From JAVZOV01 sp049976445 (GTDB lineage: Archaea > Thermoproteota > Thermoprotei > Gearchaeales > WAQG01), in contig JBMFIF010000009.1 in NCBI GenBank assembly GCA_049976445.1, forward strand, positions 1 to 40,371: a stretch of DNA of 40,371 bases, written 5' to 3'. Positions 1 to 8,496 of this stretch are shown here, piece after piece; positions within the stretch are counted from its first letter, which is position 1; the number at the start of each line of letters is the position of its first letter. A program made the translations under genes and the position numbers. The notes under the pieces are model-generated. The model searched no databases and was not told the origin of the DNA. It saw only the letters and a program-made list of their open reading frames with translations.

Positions 1-132
1 GAAGTATAGGTCTTGTGCTTTCTTTAACAATGTGAATTCTAGTGTTCTTGGTTTGAGGAGTGTTGAGCTTTTCGTGAACCTCTTCACTTATTGGTATGTG
101 AATTGGAGGTGATGTCTTATGTGGACAGTCTC
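1..132 (+). mobile_element. Right end of an insertion sequence with transposase C-terminus
   Basis: An open frame enters from the left window edge (codons from base 2) and stops at TGA 110-112. It encodes 36 residues, including a ...ELFVNLFTYWYVNWR tail, which looks like the C-terminal helix of a DDE transposase; the IS6 group is a guess only. Twenty bases after the stop, the sequence ends in CTTATGTGGACAGTCTC (116-132). Its reverse complement begins GAGACTGTCCAC, the same terminus as the two 60-bp elements at 30063 and 38316, so base 132 is read as the right end of the insertion sequence. The rest lies outside the window, so I cannot say whether the element is intact. The promoter of the next gene begins about 20 bases beyond this end. 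Confidence 0.6.
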
Positions 133-150
133 CGTTTAGATATGAGTAGC

Positions 151-157
151 TTTATAT
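151..157 (+). promoter_or_regulatory. TATA box of the disulfide oxidoreductase gene
   Basis: TTTATAT lies about 50 bases before the ATG at 204 and predicts a transcription start near 180. A GAGGCGGT Shine-Dalgarno-like sequence at 189-196 follows. The TATA box is only 19 bases past the insertion-sequence end at 132, so the upstream promoter context may have been altered by the insertion. Confidence 0.5.
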
Positions 158-203
158 CCTTCTTTGAAATAATAATCTAGAACATAGTGAGGCGGTAAGA
201 AAT

Positions 204-914
204 ATGGTTTTAGATTCAAAATCTAGAGAAATTGTAAGAAAAAAGTTATCTGGTATGGCGAATCAGCTTATATTACATTATTTTCATGATGAAAATAAGG
301 ATGAGTGCCCTTACTGTGAGACCTTAAAAGAATTCCTTTACGAAATATCTGAGCTCTCCAATAATAAGCTAATTATCCAATTATATGTTAAAGGAAAAAA
401 CGATGACATGTTTGCGAAATTCAATGTGGAGAAAGCACCAGTAATAATATTTAATGGATATAATATCAAATATTTAGGAGCACCTGTTGGACAGGAAACA
501 TGGGCTTTTCTAGAAACTATAGTATTAGCATCAAAACATACACCAAAACTTTCAATAGATACTTACAATCAACTAAAAACGCTTGAGAATAAGTCAATAG
601 TAGAGGTTGTTGTTACACCAAGTTGTCCATGGTGTCCTTATGCAGCCTTACTCTCTAATAGTGCTGCAATAGCAACTGATAATGTAGAATCAAACATAGT
701 TGAAGCATATGAATTTCCAGAGATTGCTGACAAATATAATGTGAATGCTGTACCAACAGTTGCAATAAACGGTCAAGTAATGTTCATAGGAGTACCTCAG
801 GAAAATGATTTCGTGGCCGCATTAAAAGGAGAATACCAACCACACCTTGAGGAAACCAGTGAAGAAGTAGAAGAATTAGAACATGAACACGAACATCATC
901 ATCACTCTCATTAA
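204..914 (+). CDS. Protein disulfide oxidoreductase (two thioredoxin folds), His-rich tail
   Basis: This 236-residue cytosolic thiol-disulfide oxidoreductase matches the archaeal PDO family: two fused thioredoxin/glutaredoxin folds, each with a CxxC centre. The first is CPYC (C35, C38) and the second CPWC (C141, C144). The cis-proline segments KAPV (about 78-81) and AVPT follow each fold as expected. The length is usual for PDO. In hyperthermophilic crenarchaea this family forms and isomerises cytosolic protein disulfides, with reducing power from a thioredoxin reductase-like flavoprotein, which is not present here. The C-terminus is unusual: an acidic stretch followed by HEHEHEHHHHSH, likely to bind metal (inference). 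The ATG is preceded by GAGGCGGT at suitable spacing. It appears monocistronic, with the next gene convergent. Confidence 0.88.
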   Translation: MVLDSKSREIVRKKLSGMANQLILHYFHDENKDECPYCETLKEFLYEISELSNNKLIIQLYVKGKNDDMFAKFNVEKAPVIIFNGYNIKYLGAPVGQETWAFLETIVLASKHTPKLSIDTYNQLKTLENKSIVEVVVTPSCPWCPYAALLSNSAAIATDNVESNIVEAYEFPEIADKYNVNAVPTVAINGQVMFIGVPQENDFVAALKGEYQPHLEETSEEVEELEHEHEHHHHSH

Positions 915-1007
915 ACAATTATAAGTAATCAATTTTTATCGAACAATTAAATTAATTCTCATCACTTAACAACTCCGCTTTCTTTTTACAAGTATGTTAT
1001 AAATGTT

Positions 1008-2198
1008 TTATAATACTTCTATCATCATAGAAAAAGCTCCGCCGCCTCCATGGCATATTCCTGCTAGTCCACGTTTAAGACCCTTCTGTTTAAGTGCATA
1101 AATAAGTGTTGTTAGTATTCGTGCACCGCTAGCTCCTATCGGGTGTCCTAATGCTATAGCGCCACCATGAACATTAATTTTTTCTAATGATATATTTAGA
1201 TCTTTAGAGACTATTAGTGGAACAATAGCGAATGCTTCATTGATTTCAATTAGATCTATATCATTTACTGTCATGTTGAGTTTTTTAAGTAGTTTTTGGA
1301 TCGCTGGTACAGGAGCTTCTATGAAGTTTACAAGGTCTATAGCAGCAGATGCGTAGCCTAATATCCTAGCTAATGGTTTTAACCCCATTGATTTGGCTTT
1401 CTCCATACTAGTTACAATAACTGCTGAGGCACCATCAGAAATTTGCGATGCATTACCTGCAGTAGTTATGCCATCTGATGAGAAAAATGGTTTTAATTTT
1501 AATAATTTTTCTACAGAAGTATCATACCTGATGCCTTCATCTCTGTCTAACATGATTTTTTCTCCATCTTTAGTTATGTCAATAGGTATTATTTCTTCTT
1601 TAAAATAGCCTTTAAGAGTTGCATCACCGGCCTTTTTATGACTTTCGTATGCAAAAGTATCAGCTTCCTCTCTAGTTATACCTCGTTTCTTAGCTATTTG
1701 ATCAGCAACTAAACCCATAGGATTACCATAGTAATCCTCAAGTCCATCATGAGTTAATGTATCTATTAACGCAGGACCGCTTTTATACATTACCTTCCAT
1801 CCCCATCTAACGTTTGCAGGAATTAAAAATGGTGCATTACTCATGCTTTCCATTCCTCCAGCTACAACAACTTCAGCATCACCAGCTTTTATTGCTTGAG
1901 CAGCTAAAGCGACCGCTTTAAGCGATGATGCGCATACCTTATTTACTGTATAACCTTCAGTATTTTCAGGCAAACCTGCAAGAACACCAGTAACCCTTGC
2001 TGGATTCTGACCAAGACCAGCCCCTACAACATTTCCCATAATAATTTCATCAACTATTTTAGGATCAATGCCAGCTCTATTAATTGCTTCCTTAATCGCT
2101 ATCGCACCAAGCTCTATAGCAGAAAGCTTGGCTAATGATTGACCAAATTTTCCAATAGGAGTTCTAACAGCACTCACAATAACAACATCACTATTCAT
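1008..2198 (-). CDS. Acetyl-CoA C-acetyltransferase (canonical thiolase)
   Basis: A 396-residue thiolase of the standard biosynthetic/degradative length. The nucleophilic cysteine is C89 in NKVCASSLK. The conserved GGAIALGHPIGASGARI segment supplies the active-site histidine and the C-terminal CHGGGG segment the acid/base cysteine, so all catalytic elements are present. The reaction is reversible condensation of two acetyl-CoA to acetoacetyl-CoA, or the last step of beta-oxidation. It is distinct from the divergent thiolase at 11841, which lacks the nucleophile, so this enzyme is a plausible acetoacetyl-CoA source for the mevalonate pathway; with the acyl-CoA ligase at 26105 it could also serve fatty-acid breakdown. 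It stands alone, with no beta-oxidation partners beside it. Function of the family is well established; the pathway assignment is inference. Confidence 0.92.
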   Translation of the reverse strand: MNSDVVIVSAVRTPIGKFGQSLAKLSAIELGAIAIKEAINRAGIDPKIVDEIIMGNVVGAGLGQNPARVTGVLAGLPENTEGYTVNKVCASSLKAVALAAQAIKAGDAEVVVAGGMESMSNAPFLIPANVRWGWKVMYKSGPALIDTLTHDGLEDYYGNPMGLVADQIAKKRGITREEADTFAYESHKKAGDATLKGYFKEEIIPIDITKDGEKIMLDRDEGIRYDTSVEKLLKLKPFFSSDGITTAGNASQISDGASAVIVTSMEKAKSMGLKPLARILGYASAAIDLVNFIEAPVPAIQKLLKKLNMTVNDIDLIEINEAFAIVPLIVSKDLNISLEKINVHGGAIALGHPIGASGARILTTLIYALKQKGLKRGLAGICHGGGGAFSMMIEVL

Positions 2199-2322
2199 AT
2201 TAATACACGATATACTCTTCGTAAATACTGAATATATTTCTATTGTAAAGAAAATTTTACTTATTAGATAACATCAAGTAACAAAATTATTTCTTTAATA
2301 CCTCTCGTCAGCTGAGAGAATA

Positions 2323-2748
2323 TTAAGCGCTTAATATCTCTCTTATTTTGTTTAGTATTTCCTTTAATCTTTGATTTTCGTTTCTGAGCATTTCAACCTG
2401 GTTTTCAAGTTCTTTAATACGTGATTCAAAACTAGAAGCTATTTCATGTTGCGACACATAACGATCAATCCGAATATTGCTAAAGAACACTTTATTGGAA
2501 TTCTTATCATAAGTTGCTGTGAGCGTGATTCTGATAAGGTCACCTTTACTAAGCTTCATTTCTTCTACTAATTTATGATATAATTCTTGATTAAGTTCAG
2601 TAACATCTCTCATTATAACATCTTTAGGAACATACTTACCTAATAGAACAAAAGCAGCACGTCTCAATTTATTGGCATATATAGCAGTTGGAATCACTCC
2701 AGTCCTCAACTCAACACTAACTTGTTCACCCTCTTCAGAAACAGACAT
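2323..2748 (-). CDS. DUF2258-like archaeal protein with C-terminal coiled coil
   Basis: A 141-residue protein. Residues about 14-90 contain RTGVIPTAIYANKLRR, LNQEL and KGDLIRI, which align with the shorter protein at 27848 (TGLVIAGAYAKQVR, LNQKL, KGDVIRI). That motif set resembles the archaeal DUF2258 family. Residues about 108-138 form a heptad-like coiled coil rich in Glu, Leu and Asn (ELENQVEMLRNENQRLKEIL). I infer nucleic-acid binding with zipper-mediated dimerisation: the layout recalls the crenarchaeal ThermoDBP single-stranded DNA-binding proteins, but I cannot confirm homology from sequence alone. The ATG at 2748 has an upstream AT-rich region (revcomp ATACTTGATAGTTA). Its neighbours are unrelated and on separate transcripts. 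Confidence 0.55.
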   Translation of the reverse strand: MSVSEEGEQVSVELRTGVIPTAIYANKLRRAAFVLLGKYVPKDVIMRDVTELNQELYHKLVEEMKLSKGDLIRITLTATYDKNSNKVFFSNIRIDRYVSQHEIASSFESRIKELENQVEMLRNENQRLKEILNKIREILSA

Positions 2749-3031
2749 TAACTATCAAGTATAAATATTATGAATCCTCGTATATAAACTTTTTATTATA
2801 ATTGAAATGTATAAAACATAACTCGTCTCATTCTTATGATGTTGACCAGGGGAGGGCATCTCAAGAGGGAGTCTTCTTTCTAATTTAAAAACTTTTACCC
2901 CATAAAAGGTGAGGTTTGCCGTTCTTTATATCATTAATCACTGTAAAGATCATTAAGAAGATATTATTTTTTATTGATGTGCATAGTTAGCTTTAAATTT
3001 TTGGTTGGATTATCCAGACCTGGTGAACGAC
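2749..3031. other. Divergent intergenic region with one TATA box
   Basis: This gap separates the DUF2258-like gene from the DUF4430 gene. It carries a TATA-like CTTTAAATT at 2991-2999 that serves the + strand gene. A C/G-rich patch around 2846-2872 and CCCCataaaaGG at 2902-2913 stand out in otherwise AT-rich DNA. I found no tRNA or convincing small RNA. Confidence 0.4.
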
Positions 3032-3502
3032 ATGAACATTCTGAGAATAGCAGTAGCTATTTTGTTTATATGGGCAATAGTTTCAACAGCACTTGCTGTC
3101 AATTACTATTTTCTTTATATGCAAGACGAATCTCTCATAAGCAGCATTAAAGCTAAGGTATCAACCGTAAGTGTTAATCTTTTAATAAAATTCGACAATG
3201 GTACTAAAAAATGGTATAATAATACTGTAGTTCCTTTAGGCTCCTCATTATTCAATGTAACTAAAAAGGTCGCTAACGTGAATTATACTCAATATTCGTT
3301 CGGAATATATGTGGTTGGAATAAATGGTATAATGGAAAATAAACAGCAGAATAAATATTGGTTCTGGTGGTATTATTCAGGTAATTCCTGGTACATGGGA
3401 CCTGTGGCTGCAGACAAATACATTGTATCGAATAATGAAACATTAGCATGGGTGTATAGCCCAGTTAATGTGACATCATGGCAACCTTTAGTAAAACCAT
3501 AA
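3032..3502 (+). CDS. DUF4430 domain, membrane-anchored (cobalamin-uptake-associated)
   Basis: From ATG 3032 the protein has 156 residues. An in-frame TTG at 3005 exists, but the TATA box at 2991-2999 and GGTGA at 3022-3026 place transcription start and ribosome binding before 3032, so the ATG is preferred. The N-terminus is a hydrophobic signal anchor (MNILRIAVAILFIWAIVSTA). The remainder is one extracellular domain with a Trp/Tyr-rich KYWFWWYYSGNSWYMGP segment, a hallmark of DUF4430, related to the C-terminal domain of transcobalamin and intrinsic factor. Several NxT/NxS sites suggest surface exposure. The stop is three bases before the ECF S-component gene, so the two are almost certainly co-transcribed. 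I infer a surface ligand-capture protein for that transporter, with a corrinoid as the probable ligand. Confidence 0.72.
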   Translation: MNILRIAVAILFIWAIVSTALAVNYYFLYMQDESLISSIKAKVSTVSVNLLIKFDNGTKKWYNNTVVPLGSSLFNVTKKVANVNYTQYSFGIYVVGINGIMENKQQNKYWFWWYYSGNSWYMGPVAADKYIVSNNETLAWVYSPVNVTSWQPLVKP

Positions 3503-3505
3503 GGA

Positions 3506-4063
3506 GTGATTATTATAAACAAATCTTTAAAAATTGCTACGATATCGATTCTAACAGCAACAGCAATAACTATTAGAGTCGCTAAAAACTGGACAATAGG
3601 ATCGTTTCAATTTATTAATGTAGCCTTAATTTTTGGATTTATTGGATCAATATTTTTAGATTCCTTAAGCGGAGGCCTTATTGCACTTCTCTCCCAATTA
3701 ATCTCTGATCTGCTAATCTGGCCAGGACCATGGACACCAATAACATCTTTAACAGCTTTCGTCACAGCAATACTGGGTAGCCTATCTAAACGTGTAAAAT
3801 ATCAAGAACTTCAATTCATTATTCTTTATCTATGTGTCTTCCTTTATGATATAGTTACATCAGCATTAACTTATCTTATTTCTGGTCTTTCACCAATTAA
3901 CTCTTTAGTTGTAGGTTTAATAGGACTTTTTTTACCTGTTGAAGGAGGTTGGATGTTTGGTGTCGGGCCGATAACAGAATTCACTACATCATTTTTAACA
4001 GTAATACTCATGAAAATATTAAAAAGAAATGAATTTAATACAATGCAGTTCATTCAAAATTAA
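3506..4063 (+). CDS. ECF transporter S-component (probable cobalamin type)
   Basis: About 185 residues with around six hydrophobic segments, beginning SLKIATISILTATAITIRV and including a WPGPWTPITSL loop; length and topology match substrate-binding S-components of energy-coupling-factor transporters. It would sit in the membrane and bind a vitamin, with transport needing the T and A subunits, which are not in this window (probably shared and encoded elsewhere). The upstream DUF4430 gene three bases away suggests cobalamin or a related corrinoid. The start is uncertain. GTG 3506 overlaps the ribosome-binding sequence AAGGAGTGAT (3501-3510), and no ATG, GTG or TTG follows at normal spacing; the first codons after it are ATT, ATT and ATA. 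Confidence 0.72.
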   Translation: MIIINKSLKIATISILTATAITIRVAKNWTIGSFQFINVALIFGFIGSIFLDSLSGGLIALLSQLISDLLIWPGPWTPITSLTAFVTAILGSLSKRVKYQELQFIILYLCVFLYDIVTSALTYLISGLSPINSLVVGLIGLFLPVEGGWMFGVGPITEFTTSFLTVILMKILKRNEFNTMQFIQN

Positions 4064-4114
4064 ATATTTTGGTTAAATTTATCTGAACAGATTTTTATTT
4101 AATACTGAAATAAA

Positions 4115-4670
4115 GTGGTGAAGCAAAGAAGGAAGGAAAAAAAAGAGGAAAGATCAGAGTTTTACTGGTTTTGTTGCACTCTTATCTGTAATCGTCTTTC
4201 TTATAGTTGTTGTGTACATTGTGCAGGTGATGAGTAGGCCAAATCCCTCGACGATTGTTTCTGATAATATTTTGGATGTTCCTCTCATCGGTACTGATGG
4301 TCGTATTTATACTCTCGGTAATTTTACTGGGAAGGTTACGCTCGTAGAGTTTATGGCTACATGGCGTCCTCATTGTAAGAACATGATTCCAGTCATAAAG
4401 CAAGTATACTCCGAGTTTAAGGATAAAATAAACATCGTCTTTATCGGACCAGACGCGTCCGACAACCTCAACACGCTGAGAGAATACAAAAACGAGTACA
4501 ACATAACATGGATGATACTCTGGGATAAGGGCGGAGTTCTCGCGAGCAAAGTGAACCTCCAAGCATACCCGACATTCATGATAATTAATAAAAACGGTCA
4601 AATACTATGGAGCAAAGTCGGTGAAATAAGCGTAGACAACCTAAGAACAACAATCATGTCATACCTCTAA
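4115..4670 (+). CDS. TlpA/thioredoxin-like protein, apparent frameshift in an A8 tract
   Basis: The uninterrupted frame runs from GTG 4212 and encodes a TlpA-like thioredoxin fold (DVPLIGTDGRIYTLGNFTGK, then EFMATWRPHCKNMIP, a cis-Pro AYPTFMI and the C-terminal GEIS region). Upstream in the same frame, without any start codon, lies a perfect membrane anchor (FVALLSVIVFLIVVVYIV) preceded by a Lys/Arg stretch. A start, GTG 4115 or 4118, with MVKQRRKEKK is in another frame; removing one A from the run of eight at 4137-4144 joins them into one basic-anchor-thioredoxin protein of about 184 residues. This is a real indel, slippage at the A-tract, or an error. The active site reads WRPHC: the first cysteine of the usual WCxxC is Arg, so normal disulfide exchange is doubtful. 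It would face outside the cell. Confidence 0.65.
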
Positions 4671-4743
4671 TTATGTTGAGACTATGATAACCTCTCCGTC
4701 CTGAAGGTCAAGGTTTCATTTTCTTGGAATATTTTTGTATTAA

Positions 4744-7242
4744 TTAAAATTCTTGTATTTTGTTGTTTTCAATTTTTATTGTAGATTGCGCTCCTTCGCG
4801 TTCGATTGTTACTATCATGTCGAAGATTGGAGCATCGGCCAACTCACCGATATGTGATATAACGACGACTGTGCTAAAGTTTTCTTTAAGCTTCCCTAAT
4901 ATATCTAAAAATGCATTACGTTTTTCCTCATCTAATGCGCTTAATCCTTCATCTATGATTAGAAAATCTGGTCGTCGTAATCCGTGTTGCTCTGCTACTG
5001 CGCTCATGATTCCTAGACGTAATGCAAAACCTATAGCTGTTCGTTCTCCCATTGATAATGCCTCAAGTTTTCTTTGAGTTGCACCTTCTTGAACTACAGC
5101 GTTTATACCGCCATAATCAACGTTTAATTTTAGTGTGAAACGATTACCTAAAAACAGATTAATGTATTCTTGAGCATAGTATTCAACTCTTTTAACATAA
5201 TAAGATATTATTTTTGCAGGAAAATTGCGTTCCATAAATATATTGTCTAATGCTTTGTAAATTTTTAGCTCGTTCTCTATTTCTTTTAACTTTGTTTCTA
5301 TCTCTTCGTATTCTTTATGTTTTTGTTCTAGCTGGCTAAGTGAATCTTTAATCTCTTTTATCCTACCATCAATCTCGCCGATTTTTCTGCTATTCTCATC
5401 TAGCTTTTTTCTTAATTCATTTAATTTCAATGTTAATGATTCTAGTTCTCTCTTTAATGTCTCATAGTCTTTAATGTTATTCTCAATATCCTGATACTCT
5501 TTACTAAGATTTTCAAGTTCTTTCTTTCTCTCATTTACTTTTTCTTTCAGTCCTATTAGTTCAATTTCTAATTTTGAACGTTCATTTGATTCCTTTCTTA
5601 ATCTTTCTAATTCTTCTTCATTACTCTTGACATACTGCCTAATTATTTGTGGATTTATTGTAGTTAGAGATTTGATCTCTTTCAGTAATGATTGATTAAG
5701 TTCAGAAATTTTGTTCTTGATCTCTTCAAGATCTTTTTGTTTTTGCGCAATTTCTCTTTCAAGGTCTTCTAAAATCTTTTTCTTTTCAATGAGATCGTTT
5801 AATCTTTCCATTAATTGATTTTTTGAACCAATTCTAAGTATTAATTCTTTTTTTCTTTTTTCTAAAATTTTTATTTCATGATCTTTTTCTTTTTGTTTCT
5901 CTTCAAGATATTCTATATGATAATTTAATCCACTAATTTCTTCTTCATATTTTTCAATTAGTTCGTTTCTTTTTTGAACGCTTAGTTCTGACCCGCATAC
6001 AGGACAACGAATTACAGCTTTCTCATTATCAGTTTTCATGAGTATATTTTTATGATTTAATATCTCATTTAACTTTGCCTTATATTCACTAAGTTCTCTA
6101 GTTATTATAGTGTTTTCGTTACTTAGTTCATCATAATTCTTCTCTATTTCATTAAGTTCTTCCTCATCATTTTTTATTCTGTTTAGTTGATACTCGATCT
6201 CACTAATCTTACTTACCTCTTTCTTTATATTATCATACTCCTTAATAGCTTGTTTTAGCGAGGATTCTAAGAGTTCTTTAGATTTTTCAAGATCTTTATA
6301 TGTATCATTGTATTTGCGCAAAATTTCCAGTTCTCTGCTAATAATCTCAATTTTTGCATCAATATTTATAGTTTCTTCTAATTTTTTCTCTATTTCCTTT
6401 ATCTTCATTTCATTAATGTTTACATCATTCTTTAAACTTTCTATTCTTCGCTTCTTATCATCAACTTGCTTTCGAAGTTCTTCTAATATTCCTATTTTGG
6501 ATCTTAAGTTCTTTTCATCCTGACTTAATCTCTCATAAGCTGTTTCAACATCATTTAACTCTTTTTCAATTATTTTTCTAGTCGTTTCTAATTGCAATAA
6601 TGTGCCTTGTAGTGTTGTCTCTTTTTCAAGTTCTCTTTTAATTAATGATAAATTAGAAGAAAGTTTCTCATTTTCTTTTTCTAATCTATCCTTTTCCTCT
6701 TTGATTTTCTCACGTAATGGGTCAAAATTTATATTGAATATATTTAGAAAAAGATTACGACGTTCACTTGGAGATGCTTCACTCAATATCTCAACCTCAC
6801 CTTGTCTAATGACAACTGTAGAACGAAATGTTTTTTGATCCATCCCAAGTAATTCAATAATTTTATTGTTAACTTCTTTAACAGTATCTGCTCTACGGAC
6901 CTCTCTACTATCGGTAATCTCAACCAGCTCAGCTGTCGATCCACCATCTTTAGTAATATTGCGTCTAACTACATATTTTGAAGATTGTCCTTGAGGTGAT
7001 TTGTAGGTAAATGCTAATTCTACGTAAGATTCTCTCATACCTTGAGATATTAATTCATCTCGCTTTCCTCTATGACTAATAGCATCAGGTCCATACAATG
7101 CGAACGCAGGTATGTCTACAAAAAGTGTTGTCTTACCAGCCCCATTCACTCCCCTACAAAAAATCATCCTATTACCTAGGAAAATCTTATGACTACCTTT
7201 AAATACTGTAAAATTTTTAACCCCTATATACTCAATTCCCAT
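4744..7242 (-). CDS. rad50: Rad50 DNA double-strand break repair ATPase
   Basis: An 832-residue SMC-like ATPase. The N-terminal lobe carries Walker A RGVNGAGKTTL (about 30-40) and a Q-loop glutamine near 147 (VIRQGEVE). Long coiled coils run from about 170 to 710, broken by the zinc hook CPVCGSEL with C413 and C416. The C-terminal lobe has the ABC signature LSMGERTAIGFALRLG and Walker B FLIIDEGLSALDEEKR. It forms the Mre11-Rad50 complex that tethers and processes broken ends. mre11 lies directly upstream, 7 bases away, and is surely co-transcribed. It is slightly shorter than many archaeal Rad50 proteins (about 850-880 residues) but complete at both lobes and at the hook. No herA or nurA lies beside it, unlike the usual thermophile cluster. 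Confidence 0.97.
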   Translation of the reverse strand: MGIEYIGVKNFTVFKGSHKIFLGNRMIFCRGVNGAGKTTLFVDIPAFALYGPDAISHRGKRDELISQGMRESYVELAFTYKSPQGQSSKYVVRRNITKDGGSTAELVEITDSREVRRADTVKEVNNKIIELLGMDQKTFRSTVVIRQGEVEILSEASPSERRNLFLNIFNINFDPLREKIKEEKDRLEKENEKLSSNLSLIKRELEKETTLQGTLLQLETTRKIIEKELNDVETAYERLSQDEKNLRSKIGILEELRKQVDDKKRRIESLKNDVNINEMKIKEIEKKLEETINIDAKIEIISRELEILRKYNDTYKDLEKSKELLESSLKQAIKEYDNIKKEVSKISEIEYQLNRIKNDEEELNEIEKNYDELSNENTIITRELSEYKAKLNEILNHKNILMKTDNEKAVIRCPVCGSELSVQKRNELIEKYEEEISGLNYHIEYLEEKQKEKDHEIKILEKRKKELILRIGSKNQLMERLNDLIEKKKILEDLEREIAQKQKDLEEIKNKISELNQSLLKEIKSLTTINPQIIRQYVKSNEEELERLRKESNERSKLEIELIGLKEKVNERKKELENLSKEYQDIENNIKDYETLKRELESLTLKLNELRKKLDENSRKIGEIDGRIKEIKDSLSQLEQKHKEYEEIETKLKEIENELKIYKALDNIFMERNFPAKIISYYVKRVEYYAQEYINLFLGNRFTLKLNVDYGGINAVVQEGATQRKLEALSMGERTAIGFALRLGIMSAVAEQHGLRRPDFLIIDEGLSALDEEKRNAFLDILGKLKENFSTVVVISHIGELADAPIFDMIVTIEREGAQSTIKIENNKIQEF

Positions 7243-7249
7243 GTTATTA

Positions 7250-8452
7250 TCACCCTATATACTCAAGCTCTCTTAACAACCTAAGTCCTCTCTCAATAAC
7301 TACATCCCTAATACTTGGATCAACAGCATTTTTTACATACTCCTTAAACATCTCTTCCAGACTACTTGCCTTAGACATCTCAATGATACTTACATTTTCA
7401 TTCAACATTTCGTATTCTAACTTTGCATCGTAAACATTAAACGTGTCCAAATATTTCAAAATTACCTCAGGTTTCATTATTTCCTTTTCTCTTTCTCCAA
7501 CTTTTAAAATCAGTTTTATGAGCGAATCACGTATATCTCGCTTTTTCCTTAATTCATCATTAATATAATCTAATGAATGACCTCTAGTATCAATATGAAT
7601 AACATGCATAGGACGTATATCTAATTCCACAGGTTTCCACTGCAATCTACCATTCTCTTCTTTAATATCAATAAAGTATTTCTTTTCATCATGCTCACCA
7701 AAATCAACGCGTTCTATCGAACCAGAATATACAATACTCACATCACCAACTTTACGATCTTGGTGTTTATGAATATGACCCATCGCAACATATGACACTA
7801 AACCATTCCTTACAAACATGTTCACAGGAAACCTTACCTCATTCTCAAGGAACGCTAATCTTCTTTCAGCACCATAAGTAAAACCTTCTAATGATAAGTG
7901 CGCCGCCACAACAGTATAATCAGAGTCTGATCGAGCATCCAATTCACTTTTTAAACGTTCTTCTACATGATTCTTTAACTTTTCAACATCAGTACTACGT
8001 TCACCTGTTACTCTAGGCCTTACATACGGTACACCAATGATTTTAATATTTTTTCCACTCTTTCCCTTAACTGTTATCGACGAAATCCTTGGAAGATAAT
8101 GGAAAAATTTCTTAGTTGATGTTTCACCCCCGAGAATTGTATCTAATGCATCAAGAAATGTTCTCTGCTCTGGTATCTGCGATGCATCATGGTTCCCTCT
8201 AATTATTACAACATGAATTCCATTAGCAATTAGATCTCTAACGAATACTGAGAATTCATACATAACCTTGTTTGTTGGACGTGGATGATGAAAAACGTCA
8301 CCGGCTATGATAACAATATCTGAATTATTTTTAATTGCATATTCTTTTATCTTATTTAAACTTTTGATGAAATCTTGTAATCTATCAACCTTAAAATCAC
8401 TCGGTTGGACTCCCAAATGTAAATCTGCAGTATGAATTATCCTTACACTCAC
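7250..8452 (-). CDS. mre11: Mre11 nuclease
   Basis: A 400-residue metallophosphoesterase with the full Mre11 motif set: HTADLHLG (6-13), a GDVFHHPRPTN segment, RGNHDAS, VAAHLSLEG and MGHIHKHQD. The capping domain follows, then a C-terminal helical segment that binds the base of the Rad50 coiled coils. It has 3'-5' exonuclease and endonuclease activity on DNA ends with Rad50, whose gene follows 7 bases downstream. The first of the two genes in the operon, it is read from a promoter upstream of 8452. A 203-bp transposon-derived element begins only 45 bases upstream of the start, so the present promoter lies partly at or beside that insertion. Confidence 0.96.
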   Translation of the reverse strand: MSVRIIHTADLHLGVQPSDFKVDRLQDFIKSLNKIKEYAIKNNSDIVIIAGDVFHHPRPTNKVMYEFSVFVRDLIANGIHVVIIRGNHDASQIPEQRTFLDALDTILGGETSTKKFFHYLPRISSITVKGKSGKNIKIIGVPYVRPRVTGERSTDVEKLKNHVEERLKSELDARSDSDYTVVAAHLSLEGFTYGAERRLAFLENEVRFPVNMFVRNGLVSYVAMGHIHKHQDRKVGDVSIVYSGSIERVDFGEHDEKKYFIDIKEENGRLQWKPVELDIRPMHVIHIDTRGHSLDYINDELRKKRDIRDSLIKLILKVGEREKEIMKPEVILKYLDTFNVYDAKLEYEMLNENVSIIEMSKASSLEEMFKEYVKNAVDPSIRDVVIERGLRLLRELEYIG

Positions 8453-8496
8453 ACTTTCTTAAAAACAGAAAACACTTATAAAGTTTCACAACATTT

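Noticed and set aside
3005..3031. TTG start for the DUF4430 protein
   Set aside because: The TATA box at 2991-2999 puts transcription start after this codon, and GGTGA plus ATG 3032 fit better.
4182..4601. 139-residue minus-strand frame over the TlpA-like gene
   Set aside because: It lies opposite a gene with clear thioredoxin motifs and has no recognisable domain.
4690..4720. IS200/IS605-type end relic (CTCTCCGTCCTGAAGGTCAAGG)-like sequence, with a similar one near 34972
   Set aside because: The two stretches share only short words (TCTC, GTCCT, TCATT), there is no tnpA or tnpB, and the hairpins are weak. The motif is given only to mark it for comparison.
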